A stretch of 64,000 bases of DNA from Flavonifractor sp. An10. GTDB lineage: Bacteria > Bacillota > Clostridia > Oscillospirales > Oscillospiraceae. Shown piece by piece: positions 1-7,438 of the stretch (positions within the stretch are counted from its first letter, which is position 1; the number at the start of each line of letters is the position of its first letter). The notes under the pieces were generated by a model that saw only the letters and a program-made list of their open reading frames with translations, had not been told where the DNA came from and did no database searches. A program made the translations under genes and the position numbers. Location: the NCBI RefSeq assembly GCF_002161215.1, contig NZ_NFMB01000012.1:54352-118351 (forward strand), read 5' to 3'.

Positions 1-59
1 CTCTGCACAGGGTTGGGGGCGGTACTCGTCCTCGTCACAGCGTTTGGCTGGATAAAATC

Positions 60-91
60 ACTCGGAGGCGCGGTTTTCCGCGTCTCCGAGT
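60..91 (-). terminator. Rho-independent terminator after divIVA
   Basis: A 12-bp stem (ACTCGGAG and its complement, continuing into a CGCG pair) is followed on the minus strand by GATTTTATCC. It lies just past the divIVA stop, so it probably ends the divIVA transcript. Confidence 0.6.
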
Positions 92-126
92 ATCTTACCT
101 GTAATTCCGCCTTCTGTCAAGAGGCT

Positions 127-876
127 TTACCGGATTTCGTAGTCCTTTCCGAACTGGAGGTGGTCGAAGTCGATGCGGCGGGTGGGCTCGGTGGGCTCCT
201 CGGCCTCCTCCTCCCCGCCGTGGGAGCGGCTCAGCTCCAGCAGCTCGGCGTACAGGCCGCCCTCCTTCTCCGGGGCGGGGCCGCCCAGATCCACCGTGTC
301 CTCCCGCTGGCCGGCCTCGGCCTCCGCGCTCTCCTCGGCCACCAGCTTCTCCACGTTGTGGGAGATGTCCTCCACCGCGGTATCCACCGGATCCGCCGCA
401 GGGGCGGGCTGGGCGGCGGCGGTGAGCTTGGACAGGCCGTTGAGATAGTCCATCTCGTGCTGGTACAGCTCCTTGAGCTTGGACACGTAGGCCGCCGTGG
501 CGTTCTGGGCCGCGGTGAGGCGCAGCTGCTCGTCCCGCAGGCCCTGCTGCAGCTCCGCCATGCGGGCCTTGGCCTGGGCCTCCGCGTCCTTGAGCATCTC
601 CGCCTTCTTGCTCTCCGCCTGGGCCACCATCTCGTCGGCCATCTTCTGGGCCGTCAGCAGGGCCTTGCGCATGGCGTCCTCGGTGGAGCGGTACTCCTCC
701 ACCTTGTCCACCAGCACCTTCATCTTGGCCTTGAGGGTGGCGTTCTCCTTGTAGAGGGTGGTGTAGTCCGCCGTCAGCACGTCCAGGAACTCGTCCACCA
801 TCGCCATGTTATAGCCCCCGAAGGACGCCTTGGCAAAGGCGTGCTCCGATACTTCCTGCGGTGTCAGCATACTCAA
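127..876 (-). CDS. divIVA: DivIVA domain-containing cell-division/polarity protein
   Basis: 249 aa. The N-terminus (residues 1-60, with FGGYNMAMVDEFLD) is the conserved DivIVA membrane-curvature-binding segment. A long Lys/Glu/Ala-rich coiled coil follows (about 35-140), then an acidic low-complexity tail. DivIVA proteins bind negatively curved membrane at the septum and poles and recruit division or wall-synthesis factors. sepF lies upstream on the same strand, the usual Firmicutes ylm/div arrangement. The ATG is preceded by GGAGG-like sequence (reverse of aaacctcc). Family assignment is firm; the exact role (division, sporulation or wall growth) cannot be read from sequence. Confidence 0.93.
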   Translation of the reverse strand: MSMLTPQEVSEHAFAKASFGGYNMAMVDEFLDVLTADYTTLYKENATLKAKMKVLVDKVEEYRSTEDAMRKALLTAQKMADEMVAQAESKKAEMLKDAEAQAKARMAELQQGLRDEQLRLTAAQNATAAYVSKLKELYQHEMDYLNGLSKLTAAAQPAPAADPVDTAVEDISHNVEKLVAEESAEAEAGQREDTVDLGGPAPEKEGGLYAELLELSRSHGGEEEAEEPTEPTRRIDFDHLQFGKDYEIR

Positions 877-883
877 ACCTCCG

Positions 884-1109
884 GTTTAATTGATAATTGA
901 CAATGGATAATGGATAATTAGGCGGTGGACGATACCGTGCAGCACAGGATCGTTCCCCCGGCAGTTGCCAATATCCACTTGCCAATCACAATTTTCAAGT
1001 CAATTGACCATTGACAATGGATCCTCGATAACCGGGATGGGACCGAGCCCATATGGCGGGTATCGTCTCCCTCCCAATTATCAATTTCCCATTCTCAATT
1101 ATCAATTGC
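884..1109. repeat. AT-rich AATTGACAATGGATAAT-type repeats
   Basis: The divIVA-sepF gap holds several copies and inverted copies of an AT-rich unit (ATTGACAATGGATAATGG and CAATTATCAATT), which stands out in this GC-rich sequence. Related short copies occur just before serS (34788-34819) and before hisS (41405-41432). They look like a dispersed short repeat; no gene is visible here. Confidence 0.6.
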
Positions 1110-1613
1110 TCAAAAGTACAGCCCGTTGTTCTCCAGCTCGTCGATCAGATCCCCGAGAATGTCCACGTTGTAGGGCGTGATGATGTAAGTAGAAATGGCC
1201 ACCTTCTTGATCTTGCCCTCGTTGGCGTAGGCCACGCCGGACAGGAAGTCCAGCAGGCGGCGGGCGATGTCCTTGTTGGTGGACTCCAGGTTGAGCACCA
1301 CGGTGCGCTTCTCCCGCAGGTGGTCGGCAATCTCGCTGGCGTTCTCAAACCGCTCGGGCTTGACCAGCACCACCTGCAGCTGGGTGGTGGTGTGGATGTT
1401 GACCACCTTGTTGCTGCGCCGCTCGTTCTCCACGGGGTAGAGGGTGCCGGTATTCTCCTGGCTGCTCTTGGCGGCGCGGCGCTCCAGCCGCTCGCCGCCG
1501 GTGCGGTCCATCCGCTCGCTGCGGGAGACGGGCTCGTAGTCGTCAAACTCCTCCTCGTCCTCCTCGTCCTCATAGGGGCGGGCCAGGCGCTTGATCTCGT
1601 CCAAAAATCCCAT
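1110..1613 (-). CDS. sepF: Cell division protein SepF
   Basis: 167 aa from the ATG at 1613, which has GGGAGG at a good distance; an upstream in-frame extension lacks homology. It starts MGFLDEIKRL, as SepF does, has an acidic/charged linker (about 15-75), and ends in the conserved SepF fold with VVLNLE, KDIARRLLDFLSG and the YIITP segment. SepF anchors FtsZ to the membrane through an N-terminal amphipathic helix and helps assemble the septum. It is flanked by yggS and divIVA as in many Firmicutes. Confidence 0.95.
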   Translation of the reverse strand: MGFLDEIKRLARPYEDEEDEEEFDDYEPVSRSERMDRTGGERLERRAAKSSQENTGTLYPVENERRSNKVVNIHTTTQLQVVLVKPERFENASEIADHLREKRTVVLNLESTNKDIARRLLDFLSGVAYANEGKIKKVAISTYIITPYNVDILGDLIDELENNGLYF

Positions 1614-1638
1614 GTCGGTAAACCTCCCGATGTGATTC

Positions 1639-2343
1639 CTATCCCTTGTGCATGGGGGGACGGGGGCCGAACAGGGCGGTGCCCACCCGCACCAGGGTGG
1701 CCCCTTCACGGACAGCGTTCTCATAGTCGCCGCTCATGCCCATGGAGAGGCAGGTAAAGCTAGTCTTATTATCATCCATCTGACTTCTTATGTCAACAAA
1801 AAGCTGACGCATTTTTGCAAAAAACGGGCGGTTTCCGTCGGGGCCGGCCACCGGAGGGATGGTCATGAGGCCCCGCAGGCGCACATGGGGGCAGGCGGCG
1901 GCCTGTTTCACCAGGGCGGGCAGCTCCTCCGGGGCGATGCCGCTCTTGGACTCCTCCCCGCCGATGTTCACCTCCAGCAGGATGTCCTGTACCAGATCCA
2001 GCTTGGCGGCCTGGGCCTCGATGGCATCCAGCAGGTGGGCCGAGCCCACCGACTCAATGAGCTCCACCCGGCCCACCACCTGCCTGACCTTGTTGGTCTG
2101 CAGGTGGCCGATGAAGTGGAGGGCCGCCCCGTCGTAGGCGTTATCCGCCAGGTGGGCGGTCATCTCCTGCACCCGGTTTTCGCCGCAGATGGTGACGCCG
2201 GCGGCGATGGCCTGGCGGATGGTGTCCGAGGTCTGCACCTTGGTGGCGGCCACCAGGGCGATCTCGGACGGGTCGCGGCCGGCCTCCCGGGCGGCGGCGG
2301 CAATGTTTGCGTTGACTTTGGCAATATTCTCTGCAAGGGACAT
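1639..2343 (-). CDS. yggS: YggS/PLPBP family pyridoxal-phosphate homeostasis protein
   Basis: 234 aa, full length for this single-domain TIM-barrel family. Lys35 in ALVAATK is the expected PLP Schiff-base lysine. Further landmarks are GENRVQE, HFIGHLQTNK, EVNIGGEESKSG and the C-terminal LSMGMSGDYE with RVGTALFG. The family binds PLP, is thought to buffer vitamin B6 and amino-acid pools, and has no known catalytic reaction. Position next to sepF is conserved in Firmicutes. Confidence 0.95.
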   Translation of the reverse strand: MSLAENIAKVNANIAAAAREAGRDPSEIALVAATKVQTSDTIRQAIAAGVTICGENRVQEMTAHLADNAYDGAALHFIGHLQTNKVRQVVGRVELIESVGSAHLLDAIEAQAAKLDLVQDILLEVNIGGEESKSGIAPEELPALVKQAAACPHVRLRGLMTIPPVAGPDGNRPFFAKMRQLFVDIRSQMDDNKTSFTCLSMGMSGDYENAVREGATLVRVGTALFGPRPPMHKG

Positions 2344-2360
2344 GTGAATAACCTCCCATA

Positions 2361-3653
2361 TTAAGAATCCAGAATCACGGCTCCGTCTGTGAGCTCCACC
2401 GAGGAGAGGATGATCTGATCTCCGGCCCGCAGGGCCTCGCTGTCGGACACCCCGTCGGCGGGCACCACCAGGGCGAATTCCTCCATCTGCTCCACCACGG
2501 TGACGGGCTTGAACTCCGCCTGCTGGCCCACCAGCACGAACACGCCGGTGGTGAGCACCTGGCTCTCCTCCTCCGTCTCCGGGTCGGTGACGGTCTGCTC
2601 CACCACCCGGATGGACTCGGTGGGAACCCGGATGCCCTCCCGGCTGTCAAAGACCAGCTCCACCGTCTGCCGGCGCAGCAGGGTGGTCTCGGACAGGTAG
2701 CGGTCGGTGGACAGCACCACGGCGCACTGCCCGTCCTCCTCCGGCTCCCCCACCCGCTCCACCGTCATGTCCACCTCGCCCGACCAGTCCCGGGAGAAGC
2801 GGACGGTGACGCTGCTCCCCTGGTGCAGGCGCTGGGCCTCCTCGCTGCCGGCGGCAAAGACGAAGTACCAGGTGGCGTCGGTGATCAGCTTGCCCACGGC
2901 GCCGGAGTCGGCGGCGGGCTGCTGCCGGGCGAGCTGGGTGAGCTCCGCGGCGGTGATGGTCTCCAGCTTGTCCGGTGTGAGCTGGCTCTCAAAGCCGTCG
3001 GTCTGGCCGGAGAACACCCCCGACTGGCCGGCGGTGACCGCGGTGGTGTCCTGGGCGGCCTGGGCGGTGAGGGCGGAGATCTGGGCCTCCACCTCGTCCA
3101 GGGATGCCTGGATGGCGGCGGAGGCGTCCCCCTCCCCCTCCCCTTCGCTGAAGGTGTACTCCCGCTTGTAGACCAGGCTCTTCAGCTTCTGGGCCTCCTC
3201 CTCCAGCCGGGTGAGATCCCCGGCGGCCACCGAGGCGTGGAGATCGGCGATGGCGTCCAGCACCTGCTGGCTCAGCTGGGAGGCGTCGCCGCCGGTCTGG
3301 GCCCGCTCCAGGGCGTACTCCAGCTGCTCCCGCTCCAGGGTCAGGCTCTCCAGCTCCTGCCGCCGCTCCAGGCCCTCCCCGCTCTGGTAGAGCAGGGCCA
3401 CCGTCTCCCCGCGGGCCACCTTCTCCCCCTCCTCGGGCAGCAGCTCCACCGTGCCGCCGCCGCCGGAGAGGACGGTCTCCTCCCGCACCAGGAAGCCGGT
3501 GGCCTCCAGGCTGTCGTCCACGGTGTAGGCGTAGGACATCACAAAGGCGTACGGATCCCGGAAGCTGCGCCAGGCGGAGGCGGCCAGATAGACCACCACC
3601 GCCGCCAGCAGCACCAGCATCATGATTCGGTTGATCAGCTTCCCTTGCTTCAT
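2361..3653 (-). CDS. HlyD-like periplasmic-adaptor/membrane-anchored protein
   Basis: 430 aa. One membrane anchor (about 9-27) is followed by a short barrel-sandwich half-motif (LEATGFLVREETVL, then GEKVARGETVALLY), a coiled-coil hairpin (about 95-190), the second lipoyl-like half and a C-terminal beta domain with VPTESIRVV. This layout matches HlyD/efflux-adaptor-like proteins that Clostridia often carry between yggS and hfq or sepF. No partner exporter is adjacent, so an efflux role is uncertain and an envelope-scaffold role is possible. It sits 17 bp upstream of yggS on the same strand, probably one transcript. Confidence 0.75.
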   Translation of the reverse strand: MKQGKLINRIMMLVLLAAVVVYLAASAWRSFRDPYAFVMSYAYTVDDSLEATGFLVREETVLSGGGGTVELLPEEGEKVARGETVALLYQSGEGLERRQELESLTLEREQLEYALERAQTGGDASQLSQQVLDAIADLHASVAAGDLTRLEEEAQKLKSLVYKREYTFSEGEGEGDASAAIQASLDEVEAQISALTAQAAQDTTAVTAGQSGVFSGQTDGFESQLTPDKLETITAAELTQLARQQPAADSGAVGKLITDATWYFVFAAGSEEAQRLHQGSSVTVRFSRDWSGEVDMTVERVGEPEEDGQCAVVLSTDRYLSETTLLRRQTVELVFDSREGIRVPTESIRVVEQTVTDPETEEESQVLTTGVFVLVGQQAEFKPVTVVEQMEEFALVVPADGVSDSEALRAGDQIILSSVELTDGAVILDS

Positions 3654-3662
3654 GGGCGCTCC

Positions 3663-3899
3663 TCAGTCCGCCGCCGCCTCCGCCTCCAGGGAGATGGCCC
3701 GCTCGGGCACGATGGTGGAGATGGCGTGCTTGTAGATGACCTGCTGCTTGTCCCCCGTCATAAGTACCACCACGAAGGCGTCGTATCCCGTGATCTGGCC
3801 CCGCAGCTGATAGCCGTTCATCAGAAACACGGTGACAGCGGCGCGGGTTCTCCGGGCCCGGAGCAGGAACAGGTCTTGCAGGTTGTTGGTCTTTTGCAT
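3663..3899 (-). CDS. hfq: RNA chaperone Hfq
   Basis: 78 aa from the ATG at 3899, eight bases after AAGGAG. The Sm1 motif (NGYQLRGQITGYDAF) and Sm2 motif (YKHAIST) are intact, and the start MQKTNNLQDLFL follows the family pattern. Hfq forms a hexameric ring that binds sRNAs and A/U-rich mRNA. The usual Clostridial position is close to mutL/mutS/miaB, as seen here. Confidence 0.96.
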   Translation of the reverse strand: MQKTNNLQDLFLLRARRTRAAVTVFLMNGYQLRGQITGYDAFVVVLMTGDKQQVIYKHAISTIVPERAISLEAEAAAD

Positions 3900-4032
3900 G
3901 TGGATGCACTCCTTCTTTCTGTAAGATGCATCCAATATATACCAATTATCAGGCGAATGGTGTCGCTTTTTGTTTGGAAACCGGGCTGAAATGCCCCCGG
4001 CGGTCAGGCCCGGGCCGGCCGGTGTCCGGCCC

Positions 4033-4111
4033 CTACGCCCTCCCGAACCGCTTCTCCAGCTGCTGGCGGGTCAGCTCTATCGCCACCGGCCTGCCATGGG
4101 GACAGTATTTG
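4033..4111 (-). repeat. Duplicated 3' end of mutL (downstream copy)
   Basis: This 79-bp segment repeats the last 79 bp of mutL (4363-4441), including a stop codon (TAG here, TAA in the gene). There are seven differences and all are synonymous, so both copies encode the same last 25 residues, ending EKRFGRA and containing the CPHGRP metal-site motif. It lies beyond the mutL stop and is not in an obvious translated frame of its own. Confidence 0.9.
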
Positions 4112-4362
4112 CTCCCCGGCGGTCAGGCCCGCCGGGGGCCCCAAATATTTTTGCATCCTCGGCCGGAGTGAATCCGGCCTGCGGCAAGGTTTTGCTCCGC
4201 AAAACGCTTGGACGCGCCAAAGGCGCGATGCGCGGTCAAATGCGGTCAGGCCCGCCGGGGCCCCAAATATTTCTGCATCCTCGGGGCAAATGAATTGCCC
4301 CTGCGGCAAGGTTTTGCTCCGCAAAACGCTTGGACGCGCCAAAGGCGCGATGCGCGGTCAAA
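4112..4362 (-). mobile_element. Gene-3'-end-associated multi-hairpin element at mutL (two units)
   Basis: Between the two mutL ends lie two tandem ~120-bp units. In the gene's direction each unit has a copy of TTTGACCGCGC (inverted copy of mutL 4437-4448), hairpin GCGCC-TTT-GGCGC, a GTCCAAGC spacer, hairpin GTTTTGC-GGA-GCAAAAC, then a stem with a TTCAN loop and a GC-rich terminal hairpin. The two units differ in the TTCAN stem (GGGGCAA/TTGCCCC versus GGCCGGA/TCCGGCC), a compensatory change. The same architecture occurs at xpt and aspS. Confidence 0.8.
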
Positions 4363-6420
4363 TTATGCTCTCCCGAACCGCTTCTCCAGCTGCTGCCGGG
4401 TCAATTCTATCGCCACCGGCCTGCCGTGGGGACAGTATTTGACCGCGCCGGACATGACGGCCTCGGCCACCTTGTACAGCTCGCCGGGGCTGTTCTTCTG
4501 TCCGCCCTTGATGGCCGCCTTGCAGGCCATGGTGTGGAGCAGGGCGTCCCGGGCGGCGTCCGGATCGGCGGAGCCGCCGGTGAGCAGCTTTCCCGCCAGC
4601 TCCCCCAGCACGTCGGGGATCTCCCCGGCGGCCACGTCGCTGGGGGCGGCCCGGACGATCAGCGTCCCGCCGCCGAAGTCCTCCGCCTCAAAGCCGAACC
4701 GCTCCAGCAGGGGCAGCTGGGCCAGCAGCGCCGCCCCCTCCTCCGCCGGCGGGGTGAACACCACCGGCTCCAGCAGGGCCTGCACCATGGGCTGGTAGCC
4801 CTCGGCCTTCAGGCGGTCGAAGTTGAGCCGCTCGTGGGCGGCGTGCTTGTCGATGAAGAGCACCTTGTCCCCCTGCTCCACGATGATGTAGGTGTTCAGC
4901 ACCTCCCCCGCCATGCGCCAAGGCTCGGGCTCGGCGGCGGGTTCCGGCTCAGGGGCGGGGGCGGGCACGCTCCCCTCGTCCGGGGCCGCGCTTTGGGCCG
5001 GGGCGGCCCCTGCCGGGGAATCGGGTGCATCCTCCTGCTGTAGGGGCCGGACATCTGGCCGGCCCGCCGCCGGGGGCGCCGGTTTCGCCGGGGGCGCGGT
5101 GAAGTCGCGGAGGGGCAGGGCCTCCTGAACGGGGGAACGGCGCGCCGGGGTCGTCGCGCCCCACGCCGGGCCGCCGAGGGCGGCGGCCCCGGACGGGGAA
5201 TCGGCCGCGTCCTCCCGCTGCAGGGGCCGGACACCCGGCCGGCCCGCCGCTTCGGCCGCCGGTTTCGCCGGGGGCGCGGTGAAATCGCGAAGGGGCAGGG
5301 CCTCCTGGACGGGGGAACGGCGCGCCGGGGTCGTCGCGCCCCACGCCGGGCCGCCGCCCTCCGCAGACAGGGTTGACACAGGGCGCGCCGGGGCCGGTTT
5401 CCCGTCGTCCAGGGTGAGGGCGGGCCGGGTGTGATCCCCCTCCAGGGTGGACTTGACGGCGTAGTACACCGCGTCAAAGACCTTCTTGTCGCTGCCGAAC
5501 TTGACCTCCTGCTTGGTGGGGTGGACGTTCACGTCCACGGCGTTGAGCTTGGTCTGCAAATGGAGCACGCAGCCGGGGAACCTGCCCACCATCTTCTGGT
5601 TGGCGTAGGCCTCCTCCAGGGCGGCCATCATGGTGCGGCTCTTGACGTAGCGGCCGTTGACAAAGAAGTGCTGGTACCCTCTCGTGCCCCGGCAGCAGGT
5701 GGGCAGGGTGACAAAGCCGGTGACCGCCATGTCCTCGCCGGAGCCCTTCACCGCCTTGTACCCCAGGGCCATGTCCCGGCCCAGCACGGCGTAGAGGGCG
5801 GACTGGAGCTGCCCGTCGCCGGGGGTGAGCAGCTCCTGCTTCCCGTCCCGGAGGAACTTGACGCTCACCTCCGGGTGGGACAGGGCCACCCGCTGCACCA
5901 TGGCGAAGCAGGCCGCCCCCTCGGCGGCGTCCTTCTTCATGAATTTCAGCCGGGCGGGGGTGTTGTAGAACAGATCCCGCACCACCAGGGTGGTGCCCCG
6001 GGGGCAGCCGGCCTCCTCCCGGCTCACCACCGTGCCCCCCTCCAGGGACAGGGCGGCGCCCAGCTCCTCCTCCGCCGTGCGGGTGAGCAGCTCGATGCGG
6101 GACACGGCGGAGATGGCCGCCAGGGCCTCCCCCCGGAAGCCCAGGGTGCCGATGGCCTCCAGATCGTACTCGGTGCTCAGCTTGCTGGTGGCGTGGCGGA
6201 GGAAGGCGGTGGGGGCCTCGTCATAGGCGATGCCGCAGCCGTTGTCGGTGACCCGGATCAGGCTCATGCCGCCGTGCTGGATCTCCACCGTCAGGGTGTC
6301 CGCCCCGGCGTCGATGGCGTTCTCCATGAGCTCCTTCACCACCGACGCGGGGCGCTCCACCACCTCGCCGGCGGCGATCAGATCCGCCACATGGGGGTCA
6401 AGTTGTTGGATGTGGGGCAT
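4363..6420 (-). CDS. mutL: DNA mismatch repair protein MutL (endonuclease type)
   Basis: 685 aa. The GHKL ATPase domain (1-330) has ELMENAIDAGA, DNGCGI and GFRGEAL. The C-terminal dimerisation/nuclease domain (about 490-685) has DKHAAHERLNFD, a variant of the DQHAxxExxxxE nuclease motif with Gln to Lys and final Glu to Asp, plus ACKAAIKGG and CPHGRP. MutL couples MutS mismatch recognition to strand nicking. The linker (about 345-480) is unusual: two 60-residue in-frame tandem repeats containing the window's intergenic palindromes, read as WGATTPARR and GRPxVRPLQ. The last 79 bp are duplicated downstream. The ATG at 6420 begins MPHIQQLDPHVADLIAAGEVVERP, the normal family start. Confidence 0.97.
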   Translation of the reverse strand: MPHIQQLDPHVADLIAAGEVVERPASVVKELMENAIDAGADTLTVEIQHGGMSLIRVTDNGCGIAYDEAPTAFLRHATSKLSTEYDLEAIGTLGFRGEALAAISAVSRIELLTRTAEEELGAALSLEGGTVVSREEAGCPRGTTLVVRDLFYNTPARLKFMKKDAAEGAACFAMVQRVALSHPEVSVKFLRDGKQELLTPGDGQLQSALYAVLGRDMALGYKAVKGSGEDMAVTGFVTLPTCCRGTRGYQHFFVNGRYVKSRTMMAALEEAYANQKMVGRFPGCVLHLQTKLNAVDVNVHPTKQEVKFGSDKKVFDAVYYAVKSTLEGDHTRPALTLDDGKPAPARPVSTLSAEGGGPAWGATTPARRSPVQEALPLRDFTAPPAKPAAEAAGRPGVRPLQREDAADSPSGAAALGGPAWGATTPARRSPVQEALPLRDFTAPPAKPAPPAAGRPDVRPLQQEDAPDSPAGAAPAQSAAPDEGSVPAPAPEPEPAAEPEPWRMAGEVLNTYIIVEQGDKVLFIDKHAAHERLNFDRLKAEGYQPMVQALLEPVVFTPPAEEGAALLAQLPLLERFGFEAEDFGGGTLIVRAAPSDVAAGEIPDVLGELAGKLLTGGSADPDAARDALLHTMACKAAIKGGQKNSPGELYKVAEAVMSGAVKYCPHGRPVAIELTRQQLEKRFGRA
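5005..5364 (-). repeat. 180-bp in-frame tandem duplication in the mutL linker, containing REP palindromes
   Basis: Positions about 5005-5184 and 5185-5364 are a direct repeat with a period of exactly 180 bp (60 codons). Each unit contains a GGGGCCGGACA...GGCCGGCCC palindrome and a GGCGCGCCGGGGTCGTCGCG-type palindrome identical in kind to the intergenic repeats elsewhere in the window. Reading frame is kept. Confidence 0.85.
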
Positions 6421-6469
6421 AGAAGTACCTGCTTTCTAAAATAGGAAAATGGGCGGTAGGATAGGGCAA

Positions 6470-6610
6470 ACGCCGGGCTTCCCCCTCAGGGGGGAAGCTG
6501 TCAGCCGTTAGGCTGACTGATGAGGGGGCGGTGGTTGCCAGACGCAGTTCCCCTCATCCGACACGGCGTTGCCGTGCCACCTTCCCCCCACCGGGCGGAA
6601 GGCTTTGGGT
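6470..6610. repeat. Composite palindromic repeat upstream of mutL
   Basis: The mutL-CPBP gap contains nested hairpins: CTTCCCCCTCAGGGGGGAAG, CAGCCGTTAGGCTG and GACACGGCGTTGCCGTG, with the words CCCTCATC and CCACCTTCCCCC around them. Relatives with different stems occur at 21650-21705, 36168-36225 and 53762-53825. No gene is seen in it. Confidence 0.6.
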
Positions 6611-6613
6611 ACC

Positions 6614-7315
6614 CTACGCCACCGCGAAGAACAGGGTGAAGGCGTTGATGACGGCGTGGAGGGCGATGGGGCTCCAGATGGAGCCGCCGTTGTCGTAGCA
6701 CCAGGTGAGGGCCAGGGACATGGGCAGATACTGGACAAACAGCAGCAGGTAGCGGAAGTCCACCTGGCCGTAGGTAAAGACAAACTGCCACACGCAGTAG
6801 ACGGCGTACACCAGGGTGGAGAGCACATAGCCCAGGGCCCGGCTGTACCGCCGGCTGGAGCCGAAGAGCAGGCCGCGGAACAGGGTCTCCTCCACCACGG
6901 GCATGAGCACCACCAGAATCACCACCGTGGCGGCGGGGGCCAGGGCGAACTGCTCCGGATAGCTGAGATTGTTGGGGTTTTCCACCGGCAGGGGGATGCG
7001 CATCACCAGGAAGTGGAGCACCCCGGCGGCAATCAGCCCGGTGACGAAGGCGAACAGGTTCTCCGGCAGCCAGTCCAGCAGCAGATGGAAGCCGTGCTTC
7101 AGGAACGTCCAGAACACCAGGAACACCAGCACGGCGGAGAGCAGGTAGTACACCACGTTGGCCTCCGCCACCGGCAGGGCCCCCTGAAAGGCCCGCTGCA
7201 CCCACCCCATCACCCAGGGGAACACCAGCACGTACAGGGCAAAAAACACCCATCCCCGGCCCATCTCGGCCTTCGTCATCTGGGGACGCCAGGGGCGGCG
7301 CTGTCTGGTTGGCAT
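6614..7315 (-). CDS. CPBP family intramembrane glutamic endopeptidase
   Basis: 233 aa with about six to seven hydrophobic segments. The CPBP/Abi motifs are present: EETLFRG (Glu-Glu and Arg) near residue 143 and a C-terminal HAVIN motif. Members are Rce1-like membrane proteases with roles in prenyl-protein processing, bacteriocin immunity or stress signalling; the substrate here is unknown. It lies between mutS and mutL on the same strand and may be co-transcribed with them. Confidence 0.88.
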   Translation of the reverse strand: MPTRQRRPWRPQMTKAEMGRGWVFFALYVLVFPWVMGWVQRAFQGALPVAEANVVYYLLSAVLVFLVFWTFLKHGFHLLLDWLPENLFAFVTGLIAAGVLHFLVMRIPLPVENPNNLSYPEQFALAPAATVVILVVLMPVVEETLFRGLLFGSSRRYSRALGYVLSTLVYAVYCVWQFVFTYGQVDFRYLLLFVQYLPMSLALTWCYDNGGSIWSPIALHAVINAFTLFFAVA

Positions 7316-7339
7316 GGTTTTCCTCTCTTTCTCTCGGGG

Positions 7340-7438
7340 ACAGTTGGGAACGGGGGCCGCAGGGGGGGGCGGCGCGTCAGGGATGCCGCGCCCTACAAGG
7401 GCATTGTAGGGGCGGATATCGTCCGCCCGCCGCGGCTG
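7340..7438. repeat. REP palindromes between mutS and CPBP gene
   Basis: Two short palindromic repeats lie side by side: GGCGCGTCAGGGATGCCGCG (CCCTAC tail) and GTAGGGGCGGATATCGTCCG. They belong to the dispersed GTAGGG-headed families of this window. Confidence 0.7.

Noticed and set aside
1110..1724. Longer start for SepF including an Arg/Pro/Cys-rich leader
   Set aside because: The leader has no homology and overlaps the yggS 3' end; the ATG at 1613 has a proper ribosome site and gives the normal SepF start.
4112..4362. Tandem ~120-bp units considered as a CRISPR remnant
   Set aside because: Repeat unit is too long, there are no spacers of constant length, and the units contain covarying hairpins and gene-matched segments.
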